Assembly: GCA_958496175.1 (NCBI GenBank)
Contig: OY292275.1
Location: 45,585,701 to 45,649,700, forward strand
DNA length: 64,000 bases
From: Sisyra terminalis
Lineage: Eukaryota; Arthropoda; Insecta; Neuroptera; Sisyridae
Direction: 5' to 3'
Shown here: positions 24,570 through 37,293 of the stretch, in pieces
Layout: each line of letters begins with the position of its first letter
Numbering within the stretch: the stretch's first letter is position 1
Notes under the pieces: generated by a model
What the model was told of the DNA's origin: nothing
The model's input: only the letters and a program-made list of their open reading frames with translations
Databases searched by the model: none
Program-made: the position numbers and the translations under genes

Positions 24570-27500
24570 AGATGTATTCAATACGCCAATATCAACCCTT
24601 ACATGATATATGAGTCCACTAATTTTTCATGGGCCGACGATGTTGTCACGTCTCAACCAAATGACTTCTTCATATCGCGAACAAAATTGTCACAGACAAC
24701 CAATACATCACTCGCATCAAAACAACAGTGTGAATACTTTATCATCGCCTCGTCTCATATAAAATTCCTGCACACAAATTCACATTCTTTGTCTTACATT
24801 TTTCAAATTCAGATTTCAATTTTAAACCTTCAATCCAAAAAAAAAAAATGTTTAATGTAGAATTTTTAGTTATTCTTTTTTGACACAAAATTTAATTAAT
24901 TTATACTTAAAATCCAATTAATTACGAGGAGTTTCTGCTTTAATACACCCAACTCTGTTTTACACGATTCTAAGATCGCTTATGGGGATTTTTCTTAAAA
25001 TAAAATGTCTAAAGTATAAAACAGGAGCTTCATTTAAAGCTGCAGGAGCTGCATATGTGACTTATTTTTTTTAAAATATATTCCATTTGGTTGAAAAGTT
25101 AAACCGGCGTGGGTCAACATACTGTGGCATACAAGTTCTATTTATGGATGTTCAGAAGAAAATTATAAGTAATGAGAAAAAATCGGAATTAATACTATAG
25201 GTAATAAACTACTTGAGCCCTGTATCTATAAAATTTCAATTCGATTTGGTGGTTATTAACGCTGTAAAAAAATCGTTAAGTTGCATAATTTGACGACAAT
25301 TTTTTTTAATCTTATTTTAATAAAAAATTGAACACTAGATGTTTTTTTTTCTTTTGGGATCAATTATTTTGATCTTGAAAGTAATTATCTTAAGAGTAAA
25401 TATAAAAAAAAAAAAAAACAAAAAAAATAAATGAAAATAATATATGTTTGCTCCTATATGTGGCCTATTTTTTATTGAAGTTTTGTGGGAAAAAGTTGGT
25501 GAAACTTTTCGAAAAAAAATAAAACCGAGGTATACCATTAGGCGTAAATCACATTTCATTTTTTTTCAAGGTGTTGCACCAACTATTTTTTCACGCAATT
25601 TTTATGAGTTGTAGTGCTCATGTAGAAGCATAAAATATATTTTTTTCGTGATTGTCATTTTCAGAGAACACATAAAAAAAATATTTCTTTTGTTTTTTTG
25701 AATTTTTTTAGTATATTTGTTGTCTAAAAATTTCAAAAAAATATATAATATATTCTGTGAAATAATTTAAAGCCTCGCTTTAGTTTCATTTCTCTAGCTT
25801 AATTAGTTTTTGAGGTATATAACTTTGAAAAATAGCCATGCGGGGGGACATTTTTGCCCATATCTCAAGCTCAAAGAGGAATTTGGTCGCGAAAAGTATA
25901 CAAAATGTGTTTGTATATCAAGCTGAAATTTTAACATAAGTTTCGACATAGGTTCCTATTGGGGGGCCAACTCGCCATGTGGATCCTGCTAGACTCTATG
26001 TACAAGAAATTCTTGTCCTAGCACAAATCAATTATTCTTTTGGTCGCTTGGTATTCGCTTGGTCTCAACTAGATGAAGTAGGAACCTAGGATGCATAATA
26101 AGCACTGGGGCTGCAGCGTTGAGGCTTAACTAACCTCATCCAGGAAAATCCAACTTAATAATAAAAAAATGGTTTAAAGCTTGTGATTTCTTGAATGATT
26201 TCTTGAAGTTGGGATACATATCTCTTAAGAGCTAAGAACTACAATCATGGTGTTTAATCATATTTTAATGATACTTGGTAGGTGTGTAGGTATTAATTAA
26301 ATAATAAGATCCTGGAATTTTCAGATCTTTATCTCAATTATTTTTTGTGAAAAAAAAATAAGTGAAAAATGGAAGACAATTATTTCTAATAAATTACTTA
26401 ACCGATTAATCTAAAATTTAAATATAATTTTGAGTTTGATAATTCGTATATTATAAAAAATAGTATCATAGGTTTTCAAAATGAACAAAAAAGTAATATT
26501 ATTTGAAAAAAAAAACTTTTTAACCATGAAAATTTTTTAATAGGTATCCTATCAAAAAGAATTTTTAAAATGATATGAAATATTAAAAAAAAAAATAAAA
26601 ACCACTTCTGCGCTTAGTGGCAATTGTTTGTGTAACGTGAACATTATATGCATTGGTTGACATTGAGGTGGGTGTGGTTTTGTAAAATTTTCAAAATTTC
26701 AATAATCAAAACAAATGAACATCTTTAAATATTTCAATCCCATTGGCTGATATCCTCTTGCCTCTTGCACTGTATGTATGCTGTGATGCGTTATTAGTAC
26801 ATCGCTTGACTCATTCATACTTTGTTTCTTCTTAATTCATTTATTTTAATTGATTAAAAGTCATTTCATTTTATAAATGTATATAAAAAAATTTGGCGAA
26901 AAAAAATTATAGCCTTATTAAAGTGAAAGTTATTTATATTCTCATATTCTCAGACAAGTTCATCTAATTGAGTCGATAAAATCAATAGTTCAAATGAATT
27001 AATTTTATCTCAAAAAAAGAATAATATTTCATCTTTTATAAGGCTTTCTGAAACACTCTTATATTGGAATAAAATAATAAACATTTAATCTAATAATAAA
27101 TTTATGAAGCTGTCTGGACACTTTTTTGTGAAAATATATTAGTTGGGGTGTATGGTTTTTAAGACAATGGAAAAAAATCAGCTTTTCGCCGTTCAACGTC
27201 GTTTTGGTCGTAAATTAAACTTGGTAAGTTTATATTTTACAGGGCTGTTCTTGATTTTTTTAAATATTTGATGTTTTAAGTTAAGGGTTGAAGACGGTGG
27301 TAATTTAGAAGGCAATTTCCGTTGTATTCGATGAAAATGAAAAGTGTTAAAATGGCAGATTTTGTTGCTTTGTAGTTTAAAATTTAATTAGAATAATTTT
27401 TTTCAAGAATCAGAAAAATAAGACAAAGACTAACATTAGTTGCTGTTTGAAAATTTATTGGTAGTATAAATGAAATATAAAAATAAGTGTTACACGGTAA

Positions 27501-27727
27501 ATAAACTACTTATAGAATACACATTTTAGATTTAAGGCTTTCACGGTCGGTCTTATTCAAAATACAGCTCTTTAAGGAAAAGATTTTGCCTTTTAGATCC
27601 AAAGCCATTTTAGGATCATAACAGCCTTAACAACCTTCAAAAAGTTGTGTTATAGATTACATAGTTTTTATATAAAAAAAGCGACGACAATTCTTTGAAA
27701 TTTTAATAATAATCTAAATTTTTATAA
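24570..27727. other. AT-rich non-coding DNA with homopolymer runs
   Basis: No supported gene. Long A/T runs lie near 25340-25430. A less AT-rich block at 25840-26160 reads unlike its surroundings and could be an old transposon, but I recognise no family. Confidence 0.4.
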
Positions 27728-27737
27728 AGATTATAAT

Positions 27738-27952
27738 AATGGATAATAATATACCTATGTCTTGTGAGACTCAATTTCTTCTTTATTAATTCTTTTATTC
27801 TTTATTATAAAAAAAAAATATAATCTGATGATGACAGTCAAAAACTGTTGAAACGCATCGTAATAAAGGGGAAATTGAGTCTCATAAGACATATATTATT
27901 ATCCATTAATTAATTGGGACTTGGAAATAAATAAAATACTTATCAATGTTAG
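27738..27952 (+). mobile_element. HHE-1 copy B, 215 bp with 10-bp target duplication
   Basis: The terminus AATGGATAATAATATA opens a palindrome whose arms share GACTCAATTT and GACATA. After the second arm the family tail follows (AAATAAATAAAATACTTATC then AATGTTA). AGATTATAAT flanks it at 27728-27737 and 27953-27962. The right arm holds a decayed hammerhead motif at 27819-27866. Confidence 0.9.
27819..27866 (+). ncRNA. Decayed hammerhead motif in HHE-1 copy B
   Basis: CTGATGA (27825-27831), one extra T, stem II GACAGT/CAAAA/ACTGTT (six pairs, one G-U), GAAA (27850-27853), then CGCATC. The cleavage triplet has become AUC and stem I pairing next to the core is largely lost, so activity is unlikely. 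Confidence 0.55.
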
Positions 27953-28027
27953 AGATTATAATTAATGTGTTAAAATTTTTAAGAAGGCTTAAGGAAGACA
28001 TTTTTTGATTACCCCCGGTACTACATC

Positions 28028-28229
28028 TAACATTAATGTATATTTTATTTATTATTTTCGAGTCACAGTTAATAAATAAATGAAAAGTTATATATGCCGT
28101 ATGACTCAATTTCTTTATTTCTTTATTGAATACAACGTGTTTCATCAGTCTTTGATTGCCTTTATTAGGTTGTTGTATTCAATAAAGAAAATAGGTCATA
28201 TGACCCATATAATTTTTTATTAATTCTCC
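28028..28229 (-). mobile_element. HHE-1 copy E, diverged
   Basis: In the opposite orientation to copy B, it starts with the family tail (TAACATTAATGTATATTTTA, then CGAGTCACA) and continues into a palindrome with arms GAATACAAC/GTTGTATTC and TATGAC/GTCATA. On the minus strand the core has mutated to CTAATAA, while GAAAC and the flanking nine-base stem I remain. No clear target duplication was found. It lies 75 bases from copy B. Confidence 0.75.
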
Positions 28230-29220
28230 TAACCGTTCCTATTGTGTTAAAGAATTATTCAATGGGTGCAAAAGGAAATGGGTTGAATTTTTCATTTTTG
28301 ATACACGTGTTGAAGGTATCTTAGTTGCAAATCAAATTATTAGACATTAGAAATTAGAAAACCTGCTCAAAAAACCAAACTTTTTCAGCTGATAGATTCT
28401 TAAATAGTTTCGTAAACTGAGCCTTTTTATTCATTCTTCACCATCCATTCACTTTCGTAATCAACATAAAATACTTACACATTTCCAATTGCAAAAACTT
28501 TACGGAAAAACATTTTTTAAATTTCCATTTTTCCATTGCGAACAATTTTCCGTTGATTTGAAATGTTTAGCAACCCTCGCCTCGTATCAGTCACTCAAAC
28601 AAAATTCCAAGTAATATGCATTACACAGCGTTATTGATTCGCCAAGAATTTCTTTGGGGAAATTCACTAACTTACACATTCGAATGAATTGATAGACGAG
28701 TGTCGGAATTAAATTTCAGTTTACAACGGAAAAAATTCAGTTCGCAAAATTAGGGGTTGTGGGCTATAAAAATATATGTGATTACCAATGCGGTGCATTG
28801 TTGTTATTTTGTCAATATTGAAATGCTTTTTTCGCTTGAATATTACTTGGAGAAAAAAAACTTTTCAATTACATCTAATGAACTGTCAGGTTATAAATTT
28901 TACTCGAACATTTTTTTTCCGTGTTTCACATTGTATTTCCTTGTCATTTCAATTGATTTGTATGAAAAAGTTTATGAAACTCACATTGAAATGTTCAAAT
29001 ATTTCATATGAATAATTCCCTATTAAAGTTTGTAAAGCATTTAAACATCATAATATTTTATCAATCTCAAATTAAATTTTCTAAAAGCACATCTTATTGA
29101 ACGCTTATATAACCAGATACAAAACAAATAGCAATAAATGAGGTATCATTTTTAAGGAAAAATTCCATACTACCCAAAATTTGCAATAATAATTATTAAA
29201 CTTTGGTATAGGAAATCTAA
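28230..29220. other. AT-rich non-coding DNA
   Basis: No supported gene. Two overlapping short frames (28757-29015, +) lack recognisable domains. Confidence 0.45.
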
Positions 29221-29230
29221 ATTAATATAA

Positions 29231-29594
29231 TCTTTTTAAATTTTTTTAAATAAGACAAAAATTCAGGTTGTTTTAGATCGTTTTTTTTTTATTTAATATT
29301 TTTATTATTCAATTAGCTACGTTTCGTCACGTATCGTAACTTCATCAGACTTCTTGATTCACAAAAGTAAAATATTTTCAATTTAAATTCAATAAATAAA
29401 AATAATTGAATAATAAAACTAATTGAAAATATTTTATTTTTGTGAATCAAGAAGCCTGATGAAGTTACGATACGTAACGAAACGTAGCTAATTGAATAAT
29501 AAAAATATTAAATAAAAAAACCGATCTTAAACAACCTGAATTGTCGTCTTATTTAAAAAAATAAAAGCTGAGATCTGAATTTTATCATGTACCT
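29231..29594. mobile_element. HHE-2 copy 1, palindrome with 10-bp target duplication
   Basis: Arms of about 130 bases, each containing AATTAGCTACGTTTCG or its inverse, face each other around a short AT-rich centre near 29385-29425. Each arm carries CTGATGA - hairpin - GAAAC: minus strand at 29348-29321, plus strand from 29456. ATTAATATAA flanks the element at 29221-29230 and 29595-29604. The 3' end runs through AGCTGAGATCTGAATTTTAT. Other copies lie at 30053 and 51561. It has no coding capacity. Confidence 0.9.
29456..29488 (+). ncRNA. Hammerhead-like core in HHE-2 copy 1
   Basis: CTGATGA (29456-29462), one extra A, stem II GTTAC/GATAC/GTAAC (five pairs), GAAAC (29479-29483), then GTAGC. The conserved core and stem II are intact. 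Only three stem I pairs (AGC/GCT) can be drawn and no GUC triplet lies close by, so this may be a degenerate or differently closed ribozyme. Confidence 0.45.
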
Positions 29595-29640
29595 ATTAAT
29601 ATAAAACGTTAAAGAAAAGAATTAAACAATGACTCTAGTT

Positions 29641-29830
29641 CAATATTACTACCGTTGTTGTTGTTATTAATGTTATCTACTACTATAATCAGATTTTTAC
29701 TATAAAATTGATGCTTATTGTTAAAGTTATGATTGCAATTATTATACCACTTCTATCGCTATTGTTACTGTTATTGTTACTACTTTTGCTTCCATCCTAT
29801 TTATATAACTATTGTTATCATATACGTACA
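29641..29830. repeat. Low-complexity TTA/TTG/TAC-rich tract
   Basis: An imperfect trinucleotide-rich tract of mixed TTA, TTG and TAC units. It is not a clean microsatellite and has no coding meaning in any frame. Confidence 0.6.
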
Positions 29831-30052
29831 TTATTATTGGCATAAGAACTACTTAATTAGTTATTAGTTATAGATTTACAACGTTAAATGTATGTGTACT
29901 ATATATATATTGTAGTGGGCATAGTTTTACACTACGTCCTATAGTTGCTAATAACCTGAGAAGTTGAAACGGCTTTAAATAATGCAAATAAAAAAATGTA
30001 TTACTACCACTACTGAAACCTGTAGACTTCTAGAGGAAAGGTAGTTTAAAAT

Positions 30053-30266
30053 AGATGATAAAATTCTGATCTCAGCTTTTATTTTTTTTAAATAAGAAGA
30101 CAATTCGGGTTGTTTAAGATCGGTTTTTTTATTTAATATTTTTATTATTCAATTAGCTACGTTTCGTTACTTATCATAACTTCATCAGACTTCTTGATTT
30201 ATAAAAATATAATATTTTCAATTTAAATTCAATAAAAAAAAATATTGGTTGTAAAATATTTAAATT
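30053..30266 (-). mobile_element. HHE-2 copy 2, 214 bp with 12-bp target duplication
   Basis: Only one family arm is present, beginning ATGATAAAATTCTGATCTCA and passing through the core motif on the minus strand (CTGATGA at 30188-30182, GAAAC at 30165-30161). Its stem II (GTTAT/GTAAC) keeps pairing through a G-U. GTAGTTTAAAAT flanks it perfectly at 30041-30052 and 30267-30278. It is truncated at the centre of the palindrome. Confidence 0.9.
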
Positions 30267-30278
30267 GTAGTTTAAAAT

Positions 30279-32129
30279 GAAAATCCTTCGTGATCTGACT
30301 TCATAAATTGTAAGAAAGGTTCTTCGCTAAGAGAATAACCCATGATGCCAATAAACTGGTATCCAATTGGCAATTGGATTATAGGACCACTTTTCTCATT
30401 ACCAATGTGAAGATAGTAAAGAAATCAAGCTGTAATCTCAGCAGTATAGTTTTAAAAGCCTAAATTTATTTATAACCAATTAAAACAGCTTCAAGAGCTA
30501 CATTGGTTGTTTAAAAGTATGTAGCAAAAACGAATTATAAATAAACGGCACTAACGCCTAGTATGATCGTATATTTCATAAATGTACAGCATTAATCTTT
30601 CGATAGACATTATACTGATCGAGATTCATGCCAGTAGTCTCGAAAAAGGAAAAACATTATCGCCCCTTTTTAATAAACACCCGCATGCAAACGGAGCTTC
30701 ACTCGATTCAATCCTTTCCCTTTCGCCTTGCACAACAATGAAAATCAACGACGTGAACGAAATTGCATTTGAAAATGTCGGCAATACAAAATAATGAAGT
30801 AACTATTTGTGTCGAATATATCTAACACAGTTTCGTACATTCAAAAACCCTAAAAATATAGGCTTTAGACTTTATTTATATATATTTTTTCAAGTCAAAG
30901 TGTTTTATGATCTCGAGGGGTTTATAATATTTGAAAATTCAATTTAATTTTTCATCTTTACATACGTAAAAAGATATCTCCAAATTCATATATTTCCGCT
31001 TCCCACAATCGTTGAACCAATCAAAAAGTAGGATTCTAGATACAGTATTATACAAAAAACCATTTTAATATGAATTTAAATTAGTTACATTTTTTTTAAA
31101 TTTGAAATTTGCAAAAATGAAATATTAAAAAAAAAGTTCAATGAACTTAGTTCAACCCCTACTGTAAATAATGATAGTATCGTACACCAACGTTGACGTA
31201 AAAGTATGAATGTTTGCGAAAGTCATCCATTTTTTTCGATTAAAATAGCATTGTTCTTCATATTTGCTTTTTTTTTAATTTTCCTAATGCAACTTACTTT
31301 TTCATATTACGTAGTTTTTAAGATTGTTAAGTATATGGAGTAGAAGCTTACATTTGTTAAGAATTATGAAGTTTTAAATGTAAATTGGAAACGAAATGGG
31401 AGATATAATTTTTGAAAGTGTACAGGAAATTAAGTATTAGGTTATCTGGAAAATTTTTACTGATTTTGATCGAACATTGAAAAGGAACACATTTAAATTT
31501 AGGTTAAATATGGTTAATTATGTAATTGCCCCTCTGTTCTATAATCTTTCTTCACCTTTCAGAAAACTTATGTTTCGTACTTCTCAGATTCTAGAATCTT
31601 TGATTTTTTAATGGACTATTCAGATTTGTGTTATTGTCACCTATGGAAAATTGGTACGAACTTTTCGGACAATCAATAACGTGGTAAAATTAAAAAAAAA
31701 TCCTACCGGATATTTTTAAGTGACTGAATATCTTTAAACTCTTATTTGGTCTATGTATGAGAGGTTAAATTTCCCAAGTGGTATAATTTCATTTTTTTTG
31801 TACCACCTGTCCCTACCGTAGTCTTTCGAGTCGCAATATGTCGTTTTTTTTATCAGGAATATAAAAATTAAATTCTTCTTTTTCTTATTTTCAGCTTAGG
31901 TATTCTCTATATTTTAAGCTTTTCTTCTACAATATGAATAATTCATATTAATTATCCCATTACAATTGTAATACAATGCAATATTTCTTGATCATCATTG
32001 CCAAATATTTGGCAATCAAGATACCGTCTTTTTCCAAAAATAAGATACTCTTTTACTTTCTTTTTAGGTTTAAAATACGTGCTAGGGCTTATTTTCGGGA
32101 GAAGGCTTCCAGTACAATAGGTTGATTTA
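30279..32129. other. AT-rich non-coding DNA
   Basis: No supported gene. TTGGATTATAGGACC near 30374 also occurs near 16162, perhaps ends of an unrecognised old repeat. A frame at 30582-30794 (+) is less AT-rich than its flanks but has no domain or splice support. Confidence 0.4.
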
Positions 32130-32171
32130 TATATTTTTGTTTAATATTTATTTATATACAGAAATTTAAAT

Positions 32172-32346
32172 TTATTCAATAGCAGTCTTGTCATCTTCTT
32201 CTGAAACATTGTCATAAGTTATGAAATTTTGAATTCCGTTCTGATTTTCCTCCAAATCCATTTCCTGTAGAATCATTGATTCGAAACTCTCATGTATTGG
32301 AATATAGCTATCATTAAATGAATACTTCTTGTTTAATAGTTTTTTT
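32172..32346 (-). CDS. Candidate terminal exon, acidic C-terminus
   Basis: On the minus strand, a 22-base poly-T tract (32371-32350) and a GAG acceptor precede an open frame of about 57 codons ending in TAA (32174-32172). The peptide contains ESMILQEMDLEENQNG and ends VSEEDDKTAIE. AATAAA overlaps the stop codon and another lies about 25 bases further on, as in a last exon with polyadenylation signals. Codon content and the acidic tail look protein-like, but I recognise no family. The acceptor (GAG) is weak and the T tract may be a plain homopolymer. Sequence upstream on the same strand (32402-32596) has several Cys residues but no clear zinc-finger spacing. This may be a host gene's last exon, a transposase tail or chance. 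Confidence 0.3.
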
Positions 32347-32371
32347 CTCAAAAAAAAAAAAAAAAAAAAAA

Positions 32372-34885
32372 TACTCTTAAATTTTGTTGCGTTTTTCATG
32401 GTTACAAAAGCATTGCTATGAAAATGTGTCTATATATCAGTCGAATAACTAAATCATTCTTAATAATATAATTCTTAACAATATATAGTTGCATAAACAT
32501 ACCAAGACCTGTGTAGCACCAATAGCATTGCCTATTAGTTCTGCGTATTTTAATTATAGCACAATTCCCATAACTTTGGAAACATCTCTCGTACAATTAA
32601 AGAGTATTGAGTTCATTTTAGATATCTACAGTTTACATTTGACAGTTTATTGAAATTGTATAATAACATGTTTTGGGCTTAAAAATTATTGAAAGTATCA
32701 AAATAATGAAAAAATATCAAGTTTTTTAAAAATTTTGTTCAAGTAATTATCTTTTTATGACATAAGGCAGACAAATATTCCGTTTTTCATTTAGCAAGGG
32801 TTCATATATTAATCTTGTCAACGTTAATTTTAAAATATGATTTTTTTTGCTCGTCAAAATTTTTCTGTTTAGTTATGATAAATTGTTTTTGACCAAATTA
32901 TTTAAGTTCCCTATGTAATATAATAGACTTTTTATACATTTATAAACAAAATAAAATACGTGAGAGTGCTATCCGTATATTATTTTAACAATTATATGAT
33001 CACCAATCCATGATGGGGAAAGTTTCATGGTTATCGTCAATCGTGCATTTTATTTTTCTTGAAAAATACTCCAATTTCTGCATTAGCATCATACATCGAT
33101 TTATTTTATGCTTCATAAAATAAAGAATTGCACATATGCTCTGATGCATTTCAACGAATGATATATGTTATTATGGGGAAAAAAAGAATATCAGCTACGA
33201 ACTTTAAAAAGTTATTGTTTTGAAATTTTTAAAACTTTAAAGTTTTTTTGTTTAAAGTATGAAATCAACTAGAAGAATTGGTAAATGTGGTCCAATTCTG
33301 CTAGTGAGAAAACTTCATTATCAGGAAAAGCTAAGAAACTTATACTTTTACAAAAATCGCGTTCTAGAATAAGAAAAATCTTTTGCTAAGATAATTGTTA
33401 CTAAAACTAGGGAAACAGTTACTTAAACAGTTACTTACAGTGTTCATTTATGAGTGAAGCGTATTATGGTATGAATCGGAAACATGATCCCTTAGGATGC
33501 AATCAAAGAAATATTTGTTGAGCTTTGAATAGTAGTGCTGGAAACAAAGTAAGAAAATTATCATTTGAATTATATATTTATCAGAATTGGGGCTCCTTTT
33601 GGAGTTGTGGAAGATACACTGAAACAACGCAAGAACAAAGAAAAAAATAAGATAAGATAAGGATTAAAATCTTAGACTTGTTTAAAAGAAAAGGCTACCC
33701 CAACCTGGAGGACCTCACAAAAGTTCAACTACGCAGAAAACTGAGTAACTTTACCGTTAGATAGAAAACAGGAAAATTGATAAAATATACTTTTCATTGG
33801 ATTTAAAAGTTTAATGAGAAGCAGTCGTGTCATTTAGTTTGAATTAGATAGATGCGATTAAAAATAATTGCTGCATAATAAGCAGATAGAACGCTAGAAA
33901 TATAATCAGTGTCATGTTTTCTTAGGGGGGTTACATGCATAAACAATAAATATATAATACAAACATGTTCGTACGGAACGTACATTACAAAGTTTACTTA
34001 CACTGACATTGTCAACATTGATTTATCCCGTAACATTAATACAACGTGTATCGGAAGTATTTATTGATGACAGATGTAAAGTAGGATCAACATTTAACTG
34101 TTATCAAATAGCAGAACTGCCATTGTAATATACGTTTAAGATTTATCAACAAAGAAGGTAGGAAGTCATTCGTTTCCGATCCACCGACGCAAATTTACGT
34201 GCAATTGTGAAATTACAATTTTTGTCGTTGACTTTTTACCGCAATGGAAAATCGAATGAAATGAATCGAGTGAACGCCTTTTTTGTCCTGTGGCCTCATT
34301 TCTTTGATAAATTGCTCGGTTTGGATTTTATGCGTTCTAAAAGCAAATGATTGAACTGTAAACTTCAAGGAAAGAAAATGATGTTTGATATCAGTGGCAA
34401 GGGAAATGGTTTCATGTTAAAAACTTTTACTCTATAACCAAAAGTGAATTTTAACTATTGAAACAAACAATTTCTCAAAATTTTATTTTGCATTTAATAT
34501 TTTTTTTCCTCTTGGGTTTCTAAAACATGTAGCAGTTTTCCTTGGCATACCCAATATTTTAGTCAAGGGTATCAAACAATCCTGGGTATCATATGAAAAA
34601 TAATCATACGCCTCCTAAAGTATTGTGTACGAAAAACAAAATCCATAATATGAAACTTTTAAAATTTTTTTTTTAAGTTTTTCTGTATTTGTTATCACCA
34701 TTTTTTTTTTTGATCTTTGAACATCAGCTCAATATCTTGTAGAAAAAAATACATCTTATCTCTGCATCTGGATTCCGACAGCTAGTTACATTTAACAATT
34801 GTTGCAATTAACTCCTTTTGAATTGATAACCGAAAACTTTTATCTGTTGTTTGGATAAATTTGAATCGCACACCACATCATTGAG
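32372..34885. other. AT-rich non-coding DNA
   Basis: No supported gene. A short coding-like segment near 33690-33760 (+) reads PNLEDLTKVQLRRKLSN in one frame, perhaps a relic of a mobile-element protein; it is too short to assign. Confidence 0.4.
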
Positions 34886-34942
34886 ATTTTCTTAAGGTAG
34901 CAGGTAGCATTTTCTTAAGGTAGCAAGGTAGCATTTTCTTAA
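34886..34942. repeat. Tandem repeat, about 24-bp unit
   Basis: ATTTTCTTAAGGTAGCA with a trailing GGTAGC occurs about two and a half times in tandem, with one-base differences. No function is apparent. Confidence 0.8.
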
Positions 34943-35295
34943 GTATTTTGTTGATGAAGAAACTTTTTAAAAGTCTGGACCAAACGATGCAAAACATGTT
35001 AGGATCATTTTTAGTAGGCAAACTTGGCAAACACAAAATATGGATAGGTTAAGGTGAAATTGAAAAATTTAATTTTTTGGAAAGATACCTACTTTATGGC
35101 CGCATTACAGACATTGCTAGTCCTATGGGAATGCCTTATGGCCTTGTGTCAAATATGGATTTTCAGATGTGGTAAAAATAACTGGTGTATTTTGATAAAA
35201 ATGAATCAACATTATATTTCCTTAAATATCAATTTATATTTACTGTGGAACGTTTTTTGATAGAATGTTTGTTGGTAGCCACAACAAAATCCTTT

Positions 35296-35319
35296 GGTGG
35301 CCGCACATGAGAACCACTG
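35296..35319 (-). mobile_element. hAT-like terminus
   Basis: Read inverted, the segment starts CAGTGGTTCTCATGTGCGGC, a CAGTGGTTCTCA end familiar from hAT elements. No matching opposite end or 8-bp duplication was found, so the extent is unknown. A GC-richer segment with GGGCCGCATGAGGCCC near 35468 may belong to it. Confidence 0.45.
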
Positions 35320-37293
35320 CTTTAGAGTCTTGAACACAAAAACGATATCTGATTAAAACAAAATTAATACGATTTTATAATAAGGGCCTGGGTAAGTATT
35401 TGAAAAATAGTACCTAGTAACTTTTCTTGGCACAAAAATGAATTCACAAGTGTAATTGGTCAATGTGGGCCGCATGAGGCCCATGACCTTAAATTGAACA
35501 ATTCTGATGAAAATAATTGCTCTCAACTATTTAAAATAATCATAAAACTAATGTTTTTTTTTCTTTTCAGGTAAGTCTTCTTGCTACTTCTGTTAATCCT
35601 TGCCGTTGGTAAGATTTAATATTTCAATAAGCCACTGATAATTGGTAAGATTCAGCCGATTTTTCCACCACTAGTGTTAGAAATCCGTGAATTTTTATTA
35701 ATTTGACCAATTTTATTATTAGCTTCATGTAAATATATAAAGAAACGCCAGCCTAAGAACACCTAAGTCTTAGAAAATTTTCAATTTTTTATACGTCTCA
35801 ATTTCTTACTCTGATCCCATCTTTCCACTTTAAGCTTATCAATCTATGAAATTAGTTTGAAATATAAGAAAGGAGATTGTAACTCTTACCCATTCTTGAT
35901 ATGAAGAGTTTAAATAGCATAAGTAAAATTCGAATAAATTGCAAATGTTTAAGTATTGTTCAAAAAAAAAAGAGTAAGATCAGGATAACTAGTAACGATG
36001 AATAATAAAAATTGATCAAAGAAAGATGATAACTACAAAAGTATTAGTGAACTAATATTAAGTGAAAGACAACTAGAACTTCAATGTAATAAGGAACAAA
36101 TAACCGTGCAGTTGATCGTCTTTAAATAAAATTTAAAAAAAAGTAAAGGTCTTCGTTGTGTAATAAGAGAAAATAAATCAATTTAATTTAAATTTTATGA
36201 ATAAATTCCGTTTTTATTATTATTATATAGTTTGTTCATGTTAAATCGATAATCGAACTAATTAGCTCTTGACGGGATATGAAATGTTACAGTAGGTAAT
36301 CAGGATTTCGAAAAATGCAAATATTTGTTCGATACGCAAAAAGGCATTCACCCCATTGCAACGTCATTGGTTGTAAATAACTCAAAATTAATTATTGGCA
36401 CATTACGTAATGCCCATTGATATAAACATATCTAATAAAGAGATAACAGTGTTAATTAGCGATTTAGCTCAAAATGGGATTAATAATTGTTACACGAACT
36501 AATTATTTGCAATTAGAGATTATTTCAAATCGAATATTGAATTTAATTGTAGAAAATAAAAATAATTTACAAGCTGGTTAGACAGACATTGCCTGCTCCA
36601 CAAAATGAAAAAAAGAAGGAAAAAACAAACCTATAATGTTGTAATGTAAAACGGAAAATGTATTTACACACGAGTGAATAATTCTGATACGGCTTTGTGT
36701 TGAATGAATTTTACAGTGATATCCCAATTTTTAATTTCGTTTTTGACATTAATGGCCACTCGTTTATCACACCAATATGCATGTACGGATGGATGTGTGT
36801 GTATCTATTTTGGTTTGCCGTTTTTTTTTCCATTTCTCTTCACAGCAAGTCAATTCTGTCGATATTGTTTTATTCCATGTCAAATCAATGTTTTTCAAAG
36901 ATTTTTACTCATAATTCAATGTTAGTGGTATAATAAAAACACTCATATACATGACGTTTGAAATATTTTAATATCGAAATATATTGCGAAAACGTTTAGA
37001 TAAAAAAATATTATTCAAAATAAGAATATTTTATTTCCCAAAAAAATTTTAATAATATTTTCAGGTGAAAATTTATTATTTTATTTTACCATATATTATA
37101 TAGGACATGAAGATAGAACAGCAATAAGTTATAGAAGAACAATGTTTATTAAAGCTTTTGATCAATTTTAAGGGTTCAGTTTTATACGTATCTTTAGCAT
37201 TTTAATATGTGAAATAATTTTACTTTACTTCCTTTTAATCTTGATTATATACAAGTTCAGCATATATCTTATACTCTATATAATAGTAGATAG
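35320..37293. other. AT-rich non-coding DNA
   Basis: No supported gene. Overlapping short frames at 36697-36933 (+) are Phe/Cys-rich translations of T-rich DNA without a domain. Confidence 0.45.

Noticed and set aside
24504..24860. 118-codon frame
   Set aside because: No ATG start, no domain, and the 3' half becomes low-complexity AT-rich translation. The GC-rich start is better read as a regulatory island.
31985..32020. TTGCCAAATATTTGGCAA palindrome near TCATCA
   Set aside because: Looks like a hammerhead stem II at first, but neither CTGATGA nor GAAA is present in the right place.
32402..32596. Cys-rich frame resembling the second zinc finger of a nuclear receptor (GNCAII...RRTNRQCYWC)
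   Set aside because: Cysteine spacing is wrong (six and eleven residues between cysteines instead of five and nine), and the key KC and GF residues are absent.
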